A stretch of DNA of 64,000 nucleotides, from the NCBI GenBank assembly GCA_000525675.1, contig CP002190.1:310001-374000 (forward strand). The letters are read 5' to 3'. This document shows positions 53,839-63,383 of the stretch, piece by piece. Numbering within the stretch: the first letter of the stretch is position 1; the number at the start of each line of letters is the position of its first letter. Made by a program: the position numbers and the translations under genes. This DNA is from Bdellovibrio bacteriovorus W. GTDB lineage: Bacteria > Bdellovibrionota > Bdellovibrionia > Bdellovibrionales > Bdellovibrionaceae. The notes beneath the pieces are model-generated. The model was not told the DNA's origin. It searched no databases and saw nothing but the letters and a program-made list of their open reading frames with translations.

Positions 53839-53841
53839 AAC
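53813..53841 (+). promoter_or_regulatory. Sigma-70-like promoter of rplM-rpsI
   Basis: TTGACA (53813-53818), a 17-base spacer and TAAAAC (53836-53841), overlapping the end of truA. The -35 element is perfect and spacing is ideal. It fits an abundant ribosomal-protein transcript. Confidence 0.55.
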
Positions 53842-53897
53842 ATTCGTTCCCGCAAAATAGTGTAAGAGCCCGTTGTAAACTCAAACCAAATTTTGCC

Positions 53898-53932
53898 GAA
53901 TATGGGGACGGTAAAACCACATATTCAATATG
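53898..53932 (+). promoter_or_regulatory. rplM leader with alternative hairpins
   Basis: GAATATG (53898-53904) pairs with CATATTC (53920-53926), extended by two inner G-C pairs across a mismatch. The same 3' segment can instead pair with the following ATATG (to 53932), so the two hairpins exclude each other. The ribosome site GGAG lies right after. A role in L13/S9 autoregulation is inferred. Confidence 0.4.
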
Positions 53933-53947
53933 TATGGAGATACAAAC

Positions 53948-54388
53948 ATGAAAACTTTCAATGCAAAAGCATCTGAAGTTGAAAGAAAATGGTTGATTAT
54001 CGATGCCGCTGATCAAAAAGTGGGTCGTGTAGCAACTGTAGTAGCGAATATTCTTCGCGGTAAAAACAAGCCAATTTTCACTCCGAACGTTGATACTGGT
54101 GACTTCGTTGTTATCATCAACACGGATAAAATGGAGCTTTCTGGATCTAAATGGGATGACAAAAAATACTACCGTCACTCTCGTTACTTTGGATCTATGA
54201 AAGAAATGACTGCGGCGCAAGCTAGAGAAAAAGACTCTACTTTCATCATTCATGAAGCGGTACGTGGAATGCTTCCAACTAACAAGCTTTCTCGTCAAAT
54301 CATCATGAAAATGAAGGCGTACACTGGTGCTGAGCATCCTCATGCTGCTCAAAAACCTGAACTTTACACTCTACCTTCTAAGAAGTAA
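53948..54388 (+). CDS. rplM: Ribosomal protein L13
   Basis: A 146-residue large-subunit protein (uL13). MKTFNAKASEVERKWLIIDA opens the protein, and the conserved region DTGDFVVIINTDKMELSG and LPTNKLSRQIIMKMK are intact. ATG at 53948 follows GGAG; an in-frame TTG or similar start 18 bases upstream is less likely. It forms the standard rplM-rpsI operon, with a 13-base gap. Confidence 0.97.
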   Translation: MKTFNAKASEVERKWLIIDAADQKVGRVATVVANILRGKNKPIFTPNVDTGDFVVIINTDKMELSGSKWDDKKYYRHSRYFGSMKEMTAAQAREKDSTFIIHEAVRGMLPTNKLSRQIIMKMKAYTGAEHPHAAQKPELYTLPSKK

Positions 54389-54401
54389 TCGGAGATAGAA
54401 A

Positions 54402-54800
54402 ATGGCAGCAGCAGATAAATTTTATTATGCAACTGGAAGAAGAAAAACAAGCTCAGCGCGTGTTTTCTTAAAGCCTGGAAAAGGCGAAATTACTATCAAC
54501 GGAAAGAAGGCAGGAGATTATTTAACTCGTCTTCAATCTCAAATGGTTATCGTTCAGCCTCTTGATCTTTTGAATCAACTTGGCAAGTTCGACGCTAAAA
54601 TCACTGTTACAGGTGGTGGTGAGTCTGGACAAGCTGGGGCAATTCGTTTGGGTATCACTCGTGCATTGATCGCTTTCAATGCTGAGTTCAAAACTGAGCT
54701 TAAAAAAGCTGGTTTCGTTACTCGTGACCCACGTATGGTTGAGCGTAAAAAATATGGTCGTGCAGGTGCACGTCGCAGATACCAATACTCAAAACGTTAA
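54402..54800 (+). CDS. rpsI: Ribosomal protein S9
   Basis: A 132-residue small-subunit protein (uS9). The signature [15 protein letters not shown] lies near the N-terminus, [19 protein letters not shown] in the middle, and the basic C-terminus ([17 protein letters not shown]) reaches the tRNA sites of the ribosome. GGAG is upstream. Ended by a strong terminator. Confidence 0.97.
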   Translation: MAAADKFYYATGRRKTSSARVFLKPGKGEITINGKKAGDYLTRLQSQMVIVQPLDLLNQLGKFDAKITVTGGGESGQAGAIRLGITRALIAFNAEFKTELKKAGFVTRDPRMVERKKYGRAGARRRYQYSKR

Positions 54801-54833
54801 TATTTATTATCGTTTCGAATTATTCGGAATCAG

Positions 54834-54863
54834 AAAAGGGAGCTTTTGGGCTCCCTTTTTTTT
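54834..54863 (+). terminator. Terminator of rplM-rpsI
   Basis: GGGAGC pairs with GCTCCC, followed by eight T. Confidence 0.92.
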
Positions 54864-54874
54864 GGTCTAAAAAT

Positions 54875-54911
54875 AAAAAAAGCGAGAGGTTTTATGGCCT
54901 CTCGCTTTTTT
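54875..54911. terminator. Terminator of alaS (usable from both sides)
   Basis: GCGAGAGG pairs with CCTCTCGC with A- and T-tracts on both sides; it sits 12 bases after the rpsI terminator and faces the end of alaS. Confidence 0.88.
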
Positions 54912-54934
54912 CGTTTTTAAGGACTCTTATTTTA

Positions 54935-57649
54935 TTAGAACAGGCCTTTTACAGAGTTAAAGGCTTCGCCAAGTTTTGTACGATCAGGCGCAGCACCTTG
55001 AGCAAAGTCAGGTCGGCCGCCACCTTTTCCACCCATCACTGAAGCAATCTGTTTCAAAAGTTCTCCGGCCTTGTAATCAGCTGAAATATCTTTAGAAACA
55101 CTCACGATGATCGGATGACTTCCATCGCCTTCTCCGACGACTGCGACGATTCCATCTTGGATTTTGTTTTTCAGCTGATCGGCGATATTAGCTAATACGT
55201 CTCTATCATCTAAACCGACATCCGCTAAAACAAGCTTTCCTGCTTTTCCAGATTTTGAAGTGAAGCTAATGGCTGCGTTAGCCAAAGCATCTACATCCAC
55301 CTGAGAGCCACGAAGTTTTTTGATTTCACGCTCTTTTGTTTTAATGGTCTCTTTAAGTTCTTCGATCTTGCTCGATAAAGATGAAACTTCCTTCTCCGCT
55401 AAGGCTTTAAGATAGCTTGGAGATTTGTTAAAGCCAGCAGAACTCAAGGCTTCATCTAATTGAGAGATACTATTCATTGCAAATTTCACAGCGTCGTCAC
55501 CAGTGATGGCTTCAATGCGGCGAACCCCTGCGCTCACGCCAGACTCAGACATGATTTTGAAGAGGCGAATCTGTGAAGTGTTATGAACGTGAGTTCCTCC
55601 ACAAAGTTCACATGAAAAATCACCCATCGTTAATACGCGCACTTGGTCGCCGTACTTCTCACCAAAAAGAGCCATCGCCCCTTTTGCAGTCGCTTCTTTC
55701 GGAGACATGATCTCAACTTTAACTGGCAGAGCACGTGCGATTTGCTCGTTCACAAGGTCTTCAATTTGTTTAATCTCTTCAGAAGTCACAGGCTTATTGT
55801 AAGTAAAGTCAAAGCGAGTTCTGTGGGAATCAACCAATGAACCTGCTTGAGTTACCTGAGGTCCTAGAACCTTATGAAGAGCTGCATGCAGGAGGTGAGT
55901 CGCAGAGTGGTTACTCATAGTATTGCGACGTTCGAATGGATGAACGATCGTTTCTACTTTATTTCCTAAAGCAAAACTTCCGTGCTCGATCTCGACGTGA
56001 TGAAGATAGATATCATCAATTTTGGTTGTATTTGTTACGTTCGCGCGAGCAGTGCCAATCATTAGATAGCCTACGTCGCCAACTTGTCCGCCACCTTCAG
56101 CATAGAAAGAAGTTTGATCAAGAACGACAACACCAGTCTCACCAGTTTTTAATTCTTTAACTTCTTCTTGGCCGTTTGAAAGAGCGATGATGCTTCCATC
56201 GGTGATAAGGTCTGTGTAGCCCTTGAAGTTCACTTTCTTGCCAGCACTCATTAAGTCTTTTGAGAATTTGATGAGATGCTGTTCATCAGCTCCCATGGAT
56301 TTTCCTTTCCATGAAGCTTTTGATTTAAGGCGATTGGATTCCATTTCTTTTTCAAACGCGGCTTCATCAACTTCGATGCCGTGTTCGTTTGCGATCACGC
56401 GAGTAAGATCCGCGGGGAATCCGTAAGTGTCGTACATTCTGAATACAACTTCACCGCTCAGCTCTTTAACACCAGATTTTTTTGCGTTCTCAAGTTCGGT
56501 CATAAGAATCGTAGTTCCATGATCCAGCGTTGTGATAAAGCGATTTTCTTCGTCACGAATTGTATTCACGATGTGATCACGGCGCTCGATAAGTTCTGGG
56601 TATACGGCACCCATATTATCAATCAACGATTCAGCCATACCAGCTAGGAAAGATTGATCCGGAGAAAGCTTTCTTCCGTAGCGAATTGCACGTCTCATGA
56701 TTCGACGGAGAACGTAGCCGCGACCTTCATTTGAAGGCAAAGCTCCATCAGCGATAAGGAATGCGCTAGAACGGCAGTGATCGGCAAGAACTCGAAGAGC
56801 CGAAGTGATCTCTAATGCTCGCGCATCTTTTTCTAGAATGTCTTTATCAGTTTCGTACTTTACGTTTCCAATTTTACAAGCACGTTCAATCATCGGTGCA
56901 AAAAGATCGGTATCGTAGTTGTTAAGTTTTCCCTGCATCGCTGCAACCACGCGCTCGAGTCCCGAGCCTGTATCGACTGATGGTTTTGGTAGGGGAGTTA
57001 AAGTCCCTGGAGGGTTTTCAAAATACTGCATGAAAACCAGATTCCAGATTTCAACGTAGCGATCTTCTCCGGCTTTGATGCCTTCATAGGGGTCTGCGAT
57101 TTTTCCAGCTTTAGGGCCGTGATCGTAGAAGATTTCAGAGCAAGGGCCGCAAGGACCGGTATCGCCCATTTTCCAGAAGTTATCCGCATCAAAGCGGAAG
57201 ATGCGATCAAGAGGTATGCCTTCTTGTTTGTGCCAAATTTCTGCAGCCTCATCGTCGGAGATATGAACTGTTACATAAAGCTTTTCTTTTGGAATTTTTA
57301 AGTCTTCCGTTAAGAAAGCCCATGCCATACGAATCGCTTCTTTTTTGAAGTAGTCACCGAAAGAGAAGTTTCCAAGCATTTCAAAGAACGTATGATGGCG
57401 AGCTGTGAAGCCGACGTTTTCTAGATCGTTATGTTTTCCACCAGCGCGTACGCATTTTTGTGCTGTTACCGCTCTTGTGTAGTCGCGTTTTTCAAGGCCA
57501 AGAAAGGTATTCTTAAATTGATTCATGCCTGCGTTTGCAAAAAGCAAAGTCGGATCATTTTCTGGAATCAAAGAAGAAGAAGGAACATGAGTGTGTCCGT
57601 TCTTTTTGAAGAATTCAATAAAGGCTGAACGAATCTCAGAGCTTTTCAT
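54935..57649 (-). CDS. alaS: Alanyl-tRNA synthetase
   Basis: A 904-residue class II synthetase charging tRNA-Ala. Aminoacylation domain at the N-terminus (MKSSEIRSAFIEFFKKNGHT, PENDPTLLFANAGMNQFK), an editing domain with HSATHLLHAAL and CELCGGTHV zinc motifs (around 570-680), and a C-terminal Gly-rich C-Ala domain (MGGKGGGRPDFAQG). Full length. It overlaps the end of recX by 14 bases and follows the phosphoesterase and recX genes in the same unit. Confidence 0.97.
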   Translation of the reverse strand: MKSSEIRSAFIEFFKKNGHTHVPSSSLIPENDPTLLFANAGMNQFKNTFLGLEKRDYTRAVTAQKCVRAGGKHNDLENVGFTARHHTFFEMLGNFSFGDYFKKEAIRMAWAFLTEDLKIPKEKLYVTVHISDDEAAEIWHKQEGIPLDRIFRFDADNFWKMGDTGPCGPCSEIFYDHGPKAGKIADPYEGIKAGEDRYVEIWNLVFMQYFENPPGTLTPLPKPSVDTGSGLERVVAAMQGKLNNYDTDLFAPMIERACKIGNVKYETDKDILEKDARALEITSALRVLADHCRSSAFLIADGALPSNEGRGYVLRRIMRRAIRYGRKLSPDQSFLAGMAESLIDNMGAVYPELIERRDHIVNTIRDEENRFITTLDHGTTILMTELENAKKSGVKELSGEVVFRMYDTYGFPADLTRVIANEHGIEVDEAAFEKEMESNRLKSKASWKGKSMGADEQHLIKFSKDLMSAGKKVNFKGYTDLITDGSIIALSNGQEEVKELKTGETGVVVLDQTSFYAEGGGQVGDVGYLMIGTARANVTNTTKIDDIYLHHVEIEHGSFALGNKVETIVHPFERRNTMSNHSATHLLHAALHKVLGPQVTQAGSLVDSHRTRFDFTYNKPVTSEEIKQIEDLVNEQIARALPVKVEIMSPKEATAKGAMALFGEKYGDQVRVLTMGDFSCELCGGTHVHNTSQIRLFKIMSESGVSAGVRRIEAITGDDAVKFAMNSISQLDEALSSAGFNKSPSYLKALAEKEVSSLSSKIEELKETIKTKEREIKKLRGSQVDVDALANAAISFTSKSGKAGKLVLADVGLDDRDVLANIADQLKNKIQDGIVAVVGEGDGSHPIIVSVSKDISADYKAGELLKQIASVMGGKGGGRPDFAQGAAPDRTKLGEAFNSVKGLF

Positions 57650-58106
57650 AGATAACCTTTCTTACAGTTCCAGAGTCAAATCCACGGGCTACTAAAAAAC
57701 GTCCCACTTTGGCTTTTTCTTCTCTGGAAAGCTTTCGATCAGAGTCAATTCGGTATTTATTTTTTACGAGCTCCAAAGCTTTTTCAAGCTCGAAGTCGTT
57801 ATCTGAACCTACGCTCGGGAGACCTTTCTCGCGAAGGTAGTTATTGATGAAGTTGATGCCTTTGTTTCTCCGGTGGAGCATATCCGCAAAGCGCTCAGCG
57901 AGGCGTTGGGGGTCTCCGAGCCAGTTATTGTCCTTGGCAAACTCTATAGCTTCATCGATTAAAGATGAAAGGTTTTCTGCTTCCGCAAATTTCTCTTTCA
58001 ACTTTGAGCGCAATTCCTTTTCTGAATGATCGCGGCGAGCAATCATATCCATGACTTTCTTTTTCATGGCTAGTAGGGTTTTTGAGGGAATTGGCTTCTC
58101 AGACAT
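57636..58106 (-). CDS. recX: RecX-family regulator of RecA
   Basis: A 156-residue protein of the RecX family, a modulator of RecA filaments. Helical repeats are present: MIARRDHSEKELRSKLKEK near the N-terminus, and ERFADMLHRRNKGINFINNYL in the centre. In E. coli the order is recA-recX-alaS; here recX-alaS are kept together, but recA is 4 kb away on the opposite strand. It overlaps alaS by 14 bases. Confidence 0.85.
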   Translation of the reverse strand: MSEKPIPSKTLLAMKKKVMDMIARRDHSEKELRSKLKEKFAEAENLSSLIDEAIEFAKDNNWLGDPQRLAERFADMLHRRNKGINFINNYLREKGLPSVGSDNDFELEKALELVKNKYRIDSDRKLSREEKAKVGRFLVARGFDSGTVRKVIYEKL

Positions 58107-58117
58107 GCCCGTGATTA

Positions 58118-59266
58118 TTACTCGGTTTTACCTTGCTTGCGAAGGACAATTTCTGCCAGTTCGCAATATGTTCCAAGGCGGAGTTGGGGGCCCCAATATC
58201 CTGTGCCTTGATTTACATAAAGCTTCAAATTGCCAATATTGTAGAGCCCTTTTGAATATCTCTCAAAAAAGACGATCAAGAGGTTCCATGGGAAAAACTG
58301 GCCGCCATGTGTGTGTCCAGAAAGCTGGAGGTCAAAACCGGCCTTTTCAGCCTCATGACATAGGCGTGGTTGGTGGGAAAGCAGCACTTTAAAGCTCTCC
58401 GTTTGTAGGCGGTTTTTCAGAGTCTCAAAGTTCGGTCCCTCTTGGGCAAATTGTCGAGCTGCGGGGTCGTTGACGCCAGCGATTTGTAGAACTGAGTTTT
58501 CAATGTAGAGATTCTCTACTTGGTTCTGGAGGGGTTCAAAGCCGGCGGTTTCAAAGTATTCAATGGCAGATTTCGCATTCCAATAATACTCGTGATTGCC
58601 TGTGACGTAAAAGATCCCATGGCGAGCTTTAAGTTTTGAAATCAAGCGGTGTTCTTGTGTATGGCGTTCTGCAAAGCTGTCTAAAATGTCTCCCGTAAAG
58701 ACCATCATATCTGGCGAAAGGGCATTGGCTTTTTCTACCACCTTATGAACGAAGTGCGGAGAAACGCTGGGGCCAATGTGTAGGTCGGTAATGTGTAAAA
58801 TGCGAAAACCATCCAGTGCCTTAGGAAGGTTGGGAAAAGAGATTTCTATCTTTTTAACTTTAGCCCCTAAGCGAACCACTAAGTTGCCCAAAAGAAGAAA
58901 AGGGAGAGGAGAAAGTAAGATTCCAAAACTTGCTTGTCGATTGTAAATTTCTTCGGTCTCCATATTGAGAAGACTTTGCACAAGCGCAACAGCATCGCGA
59001 AGGATGAGGAAGCATAGAAGAAAATTGACGTAAGCCATGAGTATGAGCGCGACATTCATTAAACGATCTGTTGTCTGATGAGGGCGATCGCGAAACTTCC
59101 AAGAGTAAGCAAACGTGCCAAGAATAAACAGAAAGACGAAGAGGAGAAAGAGGATGATAGCGAGGGATTCCAAAGGACTAAAATCTGCAAACCTTGTCAA
59201 TTGATGAGCTGAGTAGGTGAACATGATCAGGACAAATGAAGTCATAAGGATGCGCATAATATTCAT
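58118..59266 (-). CDS. Membrane metallophosphoesterase (YkuE/YaeI-like)
   Basis: A 382-residue protein. Four predicted N-terminal helices (to about residue 150) are followed by a calcineurin-type phosphoesterase domain with all metal motifs: ITDLHIG, FTGDILDS, GNHEYYW, LSHQP and SGHTHGGQF. The relatives YkuE and YaeI act on membrane or lipid substrates, with the active domain outside in some cases. AGGAAC precedes the ATG. It begins the unit with recX and alaS, 11 bases upstream of recX. Substrate unknown. Confidence 0.85.
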   Translation of the reverse strand: MNIMRILMTSFVLIMFTYSAHQLTRFADFSPLESLAIILFLLFVFLFILGTFAYSWKFRDRPHQTTDRLMNVALILMAYVNFLLCFLILRDAVALVQSLLNMETEEIYNRQASFGILLSPLPFLLLGNLVVRLGAKVKKIEISFPNLPKALDGFRILHITDLHIGPSVSPHFVHKVVEKANALSPDMMVFTGDILDSFAERHTQEHRLISKLKARHGIFYVTGNHEYYWNAKSAIEYFETAGFEPLQNQVENLYIENSVLQIAGVNDPAARQFAQEGPNFETLKNRLQTESFKVLLSHQPRLCHEAEKAGFDLQLSGHTHGGQFFPWNLLIVFFERYSKGLYNIGNLKLYVNQGTGYWGPQLRLGTYCELAEIVLRKQGKTE

Positions 59267-59384
59267 AACAAGTTCCTAGCATAAATCCCTTGTGCTTGCA
59301 CAGATTTTGTCGAAACACAGGGTGAACAAGGGGGAGTCTTTCTTCGTCCTACGGTATTCTTAAGAAGTTATAAATGGAGGCTCT

Positions 59385-61070
59385 ATGACCAATCGTGAAA
59401 TGTTCGAAAGGGCACGTGATTTTCTAATATTGCATAGCTCTGATTACAACTATAGTTACCAAAATTTTAAGTGGCCGCAATTTGAAGAATTCAATTGGGC
59501 CCTTGATTACTTTGATGAGATGGCTAGGGGAAATCAAAATACGGCGCTCTGGCTTTTAAGTGAAATGGGTCATGAGGAAAAGCATAGTTTCGAAACTTTG
59601 CGAGTTCGTTCGAATCAGGTGGCTAATTACCTGACCAAGCTGGGAGTTAAAAAAGGTGAGAGTCTATTTCTGTTGATCGAGGATCATGCTTCGCTGTGGG
59701 AATTACAATTGGCAGCGATGAAAATAGGCGCCACGATCATTCCTAATAACCCCTTGCTATCGCGCGAAGAATTTAAAGATCGCTTGAGTCGTGAAAAAAT
59801 CGCGGTGGTAGCTACGACGGCCCGTCATGCTGAGAGGTTTTCTGCACCTTCAGCAGGGGTAACAGCCTTATTAGTAGATGGACACTTAGAAGGATGGACT
59901 TCGTACTCTGAGAGTTTTAATGAGTCCTTTGACTTTGCTCCGCAAGAAAAAACAAAAATCACAGATCCATTATTCAAATACTTTGTCTCGGGAAAGTCTG
60001 TAAAACCTAAAATGATTGAACACAATCACGGTTATCCCATTGGGCATTTAGCGACGATGTTTTGGATGGGAGTGCGCCCGGGAGATATTCATCTAGGAAT
60101 CAATTCTCCAGGGTGGTCCATGGATGATTGGAATAATTTTATAGTGCCTTGGAATGCTCAGGCGACAGTCTGTGTTCTAAAGCAAGAACGCTTCAGTGCT
60201 AAAATTGTTTTGGATGTTTTAGATGAATATAAAATTACAACTTTTTGTGCAACTCCTACGGTGTGGAAACTTTTAGCGCAAGAAGATTTGAGTTCATTCA
60301 AACCTCACCTGAGAGAAGCCTTAAGCACGGGGGGCTCTTTGAGTGCCGAGACGATATCAATTATTCATAGGCACTGGGGAATCTTTGTCAGAGATGGATA
60401 CTGTCAGACAGAGACTTCTCTCTTGATCGGAGTTCCGCCTGCAGAGAAAGAAAGTTTTGGCACCATGGGGAAGGTTATGCCTGGCTTCAAAGTCAGCTTA
60501 TTGAATTCCGATGGGCAGGAGGCGACAGAGGGGGAGATTGCTTTAAGACTGAGTGAAAATCCCTATGGCTTGATGATGGGAGCAGATTCAGGCAATGGCT
60601 TTTATCGCACGGGGGATTCTGCCTTTATTGACTCTGCGGGGAACTTAACTTTTACCGAAAGAACGGATGGGTTGTTCAAGAGTTCTGATTATCGAATCAG
60701 TCCGTTTGAAATTGAATTTGTTCTAAGGCAGTTTCCAGCAATTCGCGATGTGGTTGTGATACCAAGTCCTGATCCCATTCGCGAGGCGGTGCCGAAGGCT
60801 TTGATTGATTTAAATAAAGATGCACAAGCCTCTAAGCAATTGGCCTTAGACATTATGCACTTTGCTCGCTTGAGACTTTCACCATTCAAGAGGGTTCGCA
60901 GAATTGAGTTTCGAGAAATTCCAAAAAATACGGAAGGCGAGATTCTGCGCTCTGAGTTGGTTCACTTAGAGAAAACCAAGGTGACCACCGGTGATAAGGC
61001 GGTTTATGAGTTCTGGGAAGAAGATGCGAAAATTCCTCTTCCAGAATCTTGGGCTCAGGATCTTCCCTAG
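59385..61070 (+). CDS. AMP-dependent acyl-CoA synthetase-like protein
   Basis: A 561-residue member of the adenylate-forming family, closest in pattern to medium-chain acyl-CoA (ACSM-type) synthetases. DGYCQTETSL, TGDSAFIDSAGN and the late FKSSDYRISPFEIE motif are present. The phosphate-binding loop, usually TSGTTGxPK, reads VSGKSVKPK here, with Lys and Val in place of Thr and Gly. The C-terminal region retains the Lys near GEILRSEL less clearly. Probably active on an acid substrate but with changed ATP binding, or inactive. GGAGG upstream. Confidence 0.8.
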   Translation: MTNREMFERARDFLILHSSDYNYSYQNFKWPQFEEFNWALDYFDEMARGNQNTALWLLSEMGHEEKHSFETLRVRSNQVANYLTKLGVKKGESLFLLIEDHASLWELQLAAMKIGATIIPNNPLLSREEFKDRLSREKIAVVATTARHAERFSAPSAGVTALLVDGHLEGWTSYSESFNESFDFAPQEKTKITDPLFKYFVSGKSVKPKMIEHNHGYPIGHLATMFWMGVRPGDIHLGINSPGWSMDDWNNFIVPWNAQATVCVLKQERFSAKIVLDVLDEYKITTFCATPTVWKLLAQEDLSSFKPHLREALSTGGSLSAETISIIHRHWGIFVRDGYCQTETSLLIGVPPAEKESFGTMGKVMPGFKVSLLNSDGQEATEGEIALRLSENPYGLMMGADSGNGFYRTGDSAFIDSAGNLTFTERTDGLFKSSDYRISPFEIEFVLRQFPAIRDVVVIPSPDPIREAVPKALIDLNKDAQASKQLALDIMHFARLRLSPFKRVRRIEFREIPKNTEGEILRSELVHLEKTKVTTGDKAVYEFWEEDAKIPLPESWAQDLP

Positions 61071-61163
61071 TTTTTTTACAGGCTCAGAAGAGTTTGTGAA
61101 TGACTTGATGGCCTGCATCCTAAAAAGGGGGCGACGCTGATCGTTTTGCTTTGCATTGCAGAA

Positions 61164-61178
61164 AGGTACGGCGTACCT
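61164..61178 (+). promoter_or_regulatory. Small hairpin directly before the pgpA ribosome site
   Basis: AGGTAC, loop GGC and GTACCT form a six-base stem that ends three bases before the AAGGA site and start codon. It may modulate translation of pgpA. Confidence 0.3.
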
Positions 61179-61186
61179 CCTAAGGA

Positions 61187-61666
61187 ATGAGACGATTTCT
61201 TATATTATTAGCAACTTTCTTCGGTGTGGGGCACTCGCCCAAAGCTCCCGGAACTGTGGCAACTATAGCAACAATTCCCTTGGCAATCGCTTTAGGGCTA
61301 CTTGGCCCTCTTCCTTACATGGTTTTGACAGTTTTATTGTTCCCCATAGGGATCGTTGCCTGCCAGTTTTATCAGCAAGAATACGGTGACAAAGATCACC
61401 CTCAAATCGTTATTGATGAGGTCGTTGGCTATTTAATTGCCATGGTTTGGCTGCCTTTGACATGGCAGGTCATTTTATTGAGCTTTCTGATCTTTAGATT
61501 GCTGGACATTACAAAGCCTTTATTTATAGGATACCTAGATAAGAAGATCCACGGAGGTCTTGGGGTCATGGCGGATGACGTGGCGGCTGGCATAATCACT
61601 AGCATCGTTATGCAAATCCTCTATACCCAAACCAATTGGTTAGGTTCTCAAGTGTTGGTGCCTTAG
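61187..61666 (+). CDS. pgpA: Phosphatidylglycerophosphatase A
   Basis: A 159-residue inner-membrane enzyme that dephosphorylates phosphatidylglycerophosphate. GVGHSPKAPGTVATI is the conserved N-terminal motif. DEVVGYLIAMVWLP and GLGVMADDVAAG carry the acidic residues of the active site. The AAGGA ribosome site is very close to the ATG. It is directly followed, with no gap, by cinA and then recA, a common cluster. Confidence 0.93.
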   Translation: MRRFLILLATFFGVGHSPKAPGTVATIATIPLAIALGLLGPLPYMVLTVLLFPIGIVACQFYQQEYGDKDHPQIVIDEVVGYLIAMVWLPLTWQVILLSFLIFRLLDITKPLFIGYLDKKIHGGLGVMADDVAAGIITSIVMQILYTQTNWLGSQVLVP

Positions 61667-62152
61667 ATGTCACTAAACAATGAGAAGCTTCAAGAGCTCA
61701 TAAAACTTCTTCGCGACCGGAAACTCACAGTGGGTTTTGCGGAAAGTTGTACTGGAGGTGCACTTTCTGCGTTTTTAACAGAGCAAGCAGGTATATCCGA
61801 CATCTTTTTAGGCTCTGTGGTCTCTTACTCAAACGAGGCGAAGATAGATCTTCTAGGGGTCCGTCGAGACACTCTCATGCAAGAGGGTGCGGTGAGCGAA
61901 AGCGTCGCTCGTCAAATGGCGCACGGAGTGCGTCGACAGCTTAAAACTGAATGGTCTGTAGCAGTCACAGGGATTGCTGGTCCGAGTGGGGGAACACCTA
62001 CGAAGCCAGTGGGAACTGTGTGCTTTGCTGTAACAGGACCGAGCTTTGAAGACTCTTTGAGAAAGCAATTCTCGGGAGATCGCAAAGCGATTCAGGATGC
62101 TGCCGTTAATTTTTCGGTAGCGTGGCTGTGTGAAGTTCTCGGCAAAAGATAA
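61667..62152 (+). CDS. pncC: Nicotinamide-nucleotide amidase (CinA C-terminal type)
   Basis: A 161-residue PncC protein, equal to the C-terminal domain of CinA. It deamidates nicotinamide mononucleotide to nicotinic acid mononucleotide. GFAESCTGGALSAFL with the catalytic Ser, GSVVSYSNEAK and VTGIAGPSGGTPTKPVGTV are all conserved. The N-terminal MoaB-like domain of full CinA is absent, as in E. coli PncC. It begins immediately after the pgpA stop and precedes recA by 43 bases. Confidence 0.93.
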   Translation: MSLNNEKLQELIKLLRDRKLTVGFAESCTGGALSAFLTEQAGISDIFLGSVVSYSNEAKIDLLGVRRDTLMQEGAVSESVARQMAHGVRRQLKTEWSVAVTGIAGPSGGTPTKPVGTVCFAVTGPSFEDSLRKQFSGDRKAIQDAAVNFSVAWLCEVLGKR

Positions 62153-62195
62153 TTGGCCCCAGGCCTGCAAATAAAAAATAAATAAGGAGTTAGAG

Positions 62196-63323
62196 ATGGC
62201 AAATCCTACTGCAGATAACAAAGCAAACAGTGAAAAGTTAAAAGCTCTTGAGCTTGCGGTTTCTTCTATTGAAAAACAATTCGGTAAAGGTTCAATCATG
62301 CGCCTTGGTGCCAATGATACATTGGTAAAAGACGTTGAGGCGGTAAGCACAGGTTCATTGAGCCTTGATATCGCTCTAGGAATTGGCGGTCTTCCAAAAG
62401 GTCGTATCGTAGAAATCTATGGCCCAGAGTCTTCTGGTAAAACAACTCTTTGCTTGTCTGTAATTGCTCAAGCTCAGAAAAAAGGCGGCGTTGTTGCTTT
62501 CGTCGATGCGGAACACGCATTAGATGTTAACTACGCTCGTAAATTAGGTGTTAACACTGAAGATCTTTTGATCTCTCAGCCAGACACAGGTGAACAAGCT
62601 CTTGAGATCACAGAGACTCTAGTTCGCTCTGGCGCTATCGACGTATTAGTTGTGGACTCTGTTGCCGCTCTAGTTCCTCGCGCAGAGATCGAAGGTGACA
62701 TGGGTGACTCTCACATGGGTCTTCAAGCACGTTTGATGTCTCAAGCACTTAGAAAGCTAACAGCAGCGATCAACCGTTCAAATACCCTTGTTATCTTCAT
62801 CAACCAAATCCGTATGAAGATCGGTGTTATGTTCGGTAACCCAGAGACAACAACGGGTGGTAACGCATTGAAGTTCTACTCTTCAGTTCGTTTGGATGTT
62901 CGCCGTGTAGGTGCCATTAAATCTGGTGAAGACATCACTGGAAACCGCACTGCTGTTAAAGTTGTAAAAAACAAAATGGCTCCTCCATTCACAAAAGTTG
63001 AATTCGACTTGATGTATGGTGAAGGTATTTCTCAAGAAGGCGATATTCTTGATCTAGCAGTTGCTGCAAACATGGTAGATAAGTCAGGTGCTTGGTTCTC
63101 TATCAATGGCGAGCGCATGGGACAAGGTCGTGATGCTGCTAAGACTTTCTTAAAAGAGCATCCAGAAGTGATGGCTGATCTTCGTACGAAGTTGTTAGCT
63201 GCAAACGGTATCGGTAAACTTTTGATCGATGCAACAGAGAACAACACTGAAGATGAAGGCACTGAGCCTGCTTTTGAAGAAGAGGCTTCTCCAAAGAAGT
63301 CTAAAAAGGCTTCTAAGCACTAA
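62196..63323 (+). CDS. recA: Recombinase RecA
   Basis: A 375-residue RecA, the ATP-dependent strand-exchange recombinase and SOS co-protease. The Walker A motif [10 protein letters not shown] (about residues 75-84), the Walker B region [10 protein letters not shown] and the L2 loop region [17 protein letters not shown] are intact. The C-terminal tail is acidic and Lys-rich ([13 protein letters not shown]). AAGGAG lies seven bases before the ATG. Last gene of pgpA-pncC-recA. No TTACN3GTAA-type LexA box was noticed upstream. Confidence 0.98.
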   Translation: MANPTADNKANSEKLKALELAVSSIEKQFGKGSIMRLGANDTLVKDVEAVSTGSLSLDIALGIGGLPKGRIVEIYGPESSGKTTLCLSVIAQAQKKGGVVAFVDAEHALDVNYARKLGVNTEDLLISQPDTGEQALEITETLVRSGAIDVLVVDSVAALVPRAEIEGDMGDSHMGLQARLMSQALRKLTAAINRSNTLVIFINQIRMKIGVMFGNPETTTGGNALKFYSSVRLDVRRVGAIKSGEDITGNRTAVKVVKNKMAPPFTKVEFDLMYGEGISQEGDILDLAVAANMVDKSGAWFSINGERMGQGRDAAKTFLKEHPEVMADLRTKLLAANGIGKLLIDATENNTEDEGTEPAFEEEASPKKSKKASKH

Positions 63324-63343
63324 GCTTATTTGAATCCAAAAAG

Positions 63344-63379
63344 AAAAAGCCCTGTTAGATATCTAACAGGGCTTTTTTT
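63344..63379. terminator. Terminator of recA
   Basis: A perfect palindromic stem of AAAGCCCTGTTAGAT and its complement, followed by T-tract; it also faces the end of the peroxidase gene on the other strand. Confidence 0.92.
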
Positions 63380-63383
63380 ATTT

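Noticed and set aside
61080-62195. LexA box for recA
   Set aside because: No convincing TTACN3GTAA or CTGT-N8-ACAG site was found upstream of pgpA, pncC or recA.
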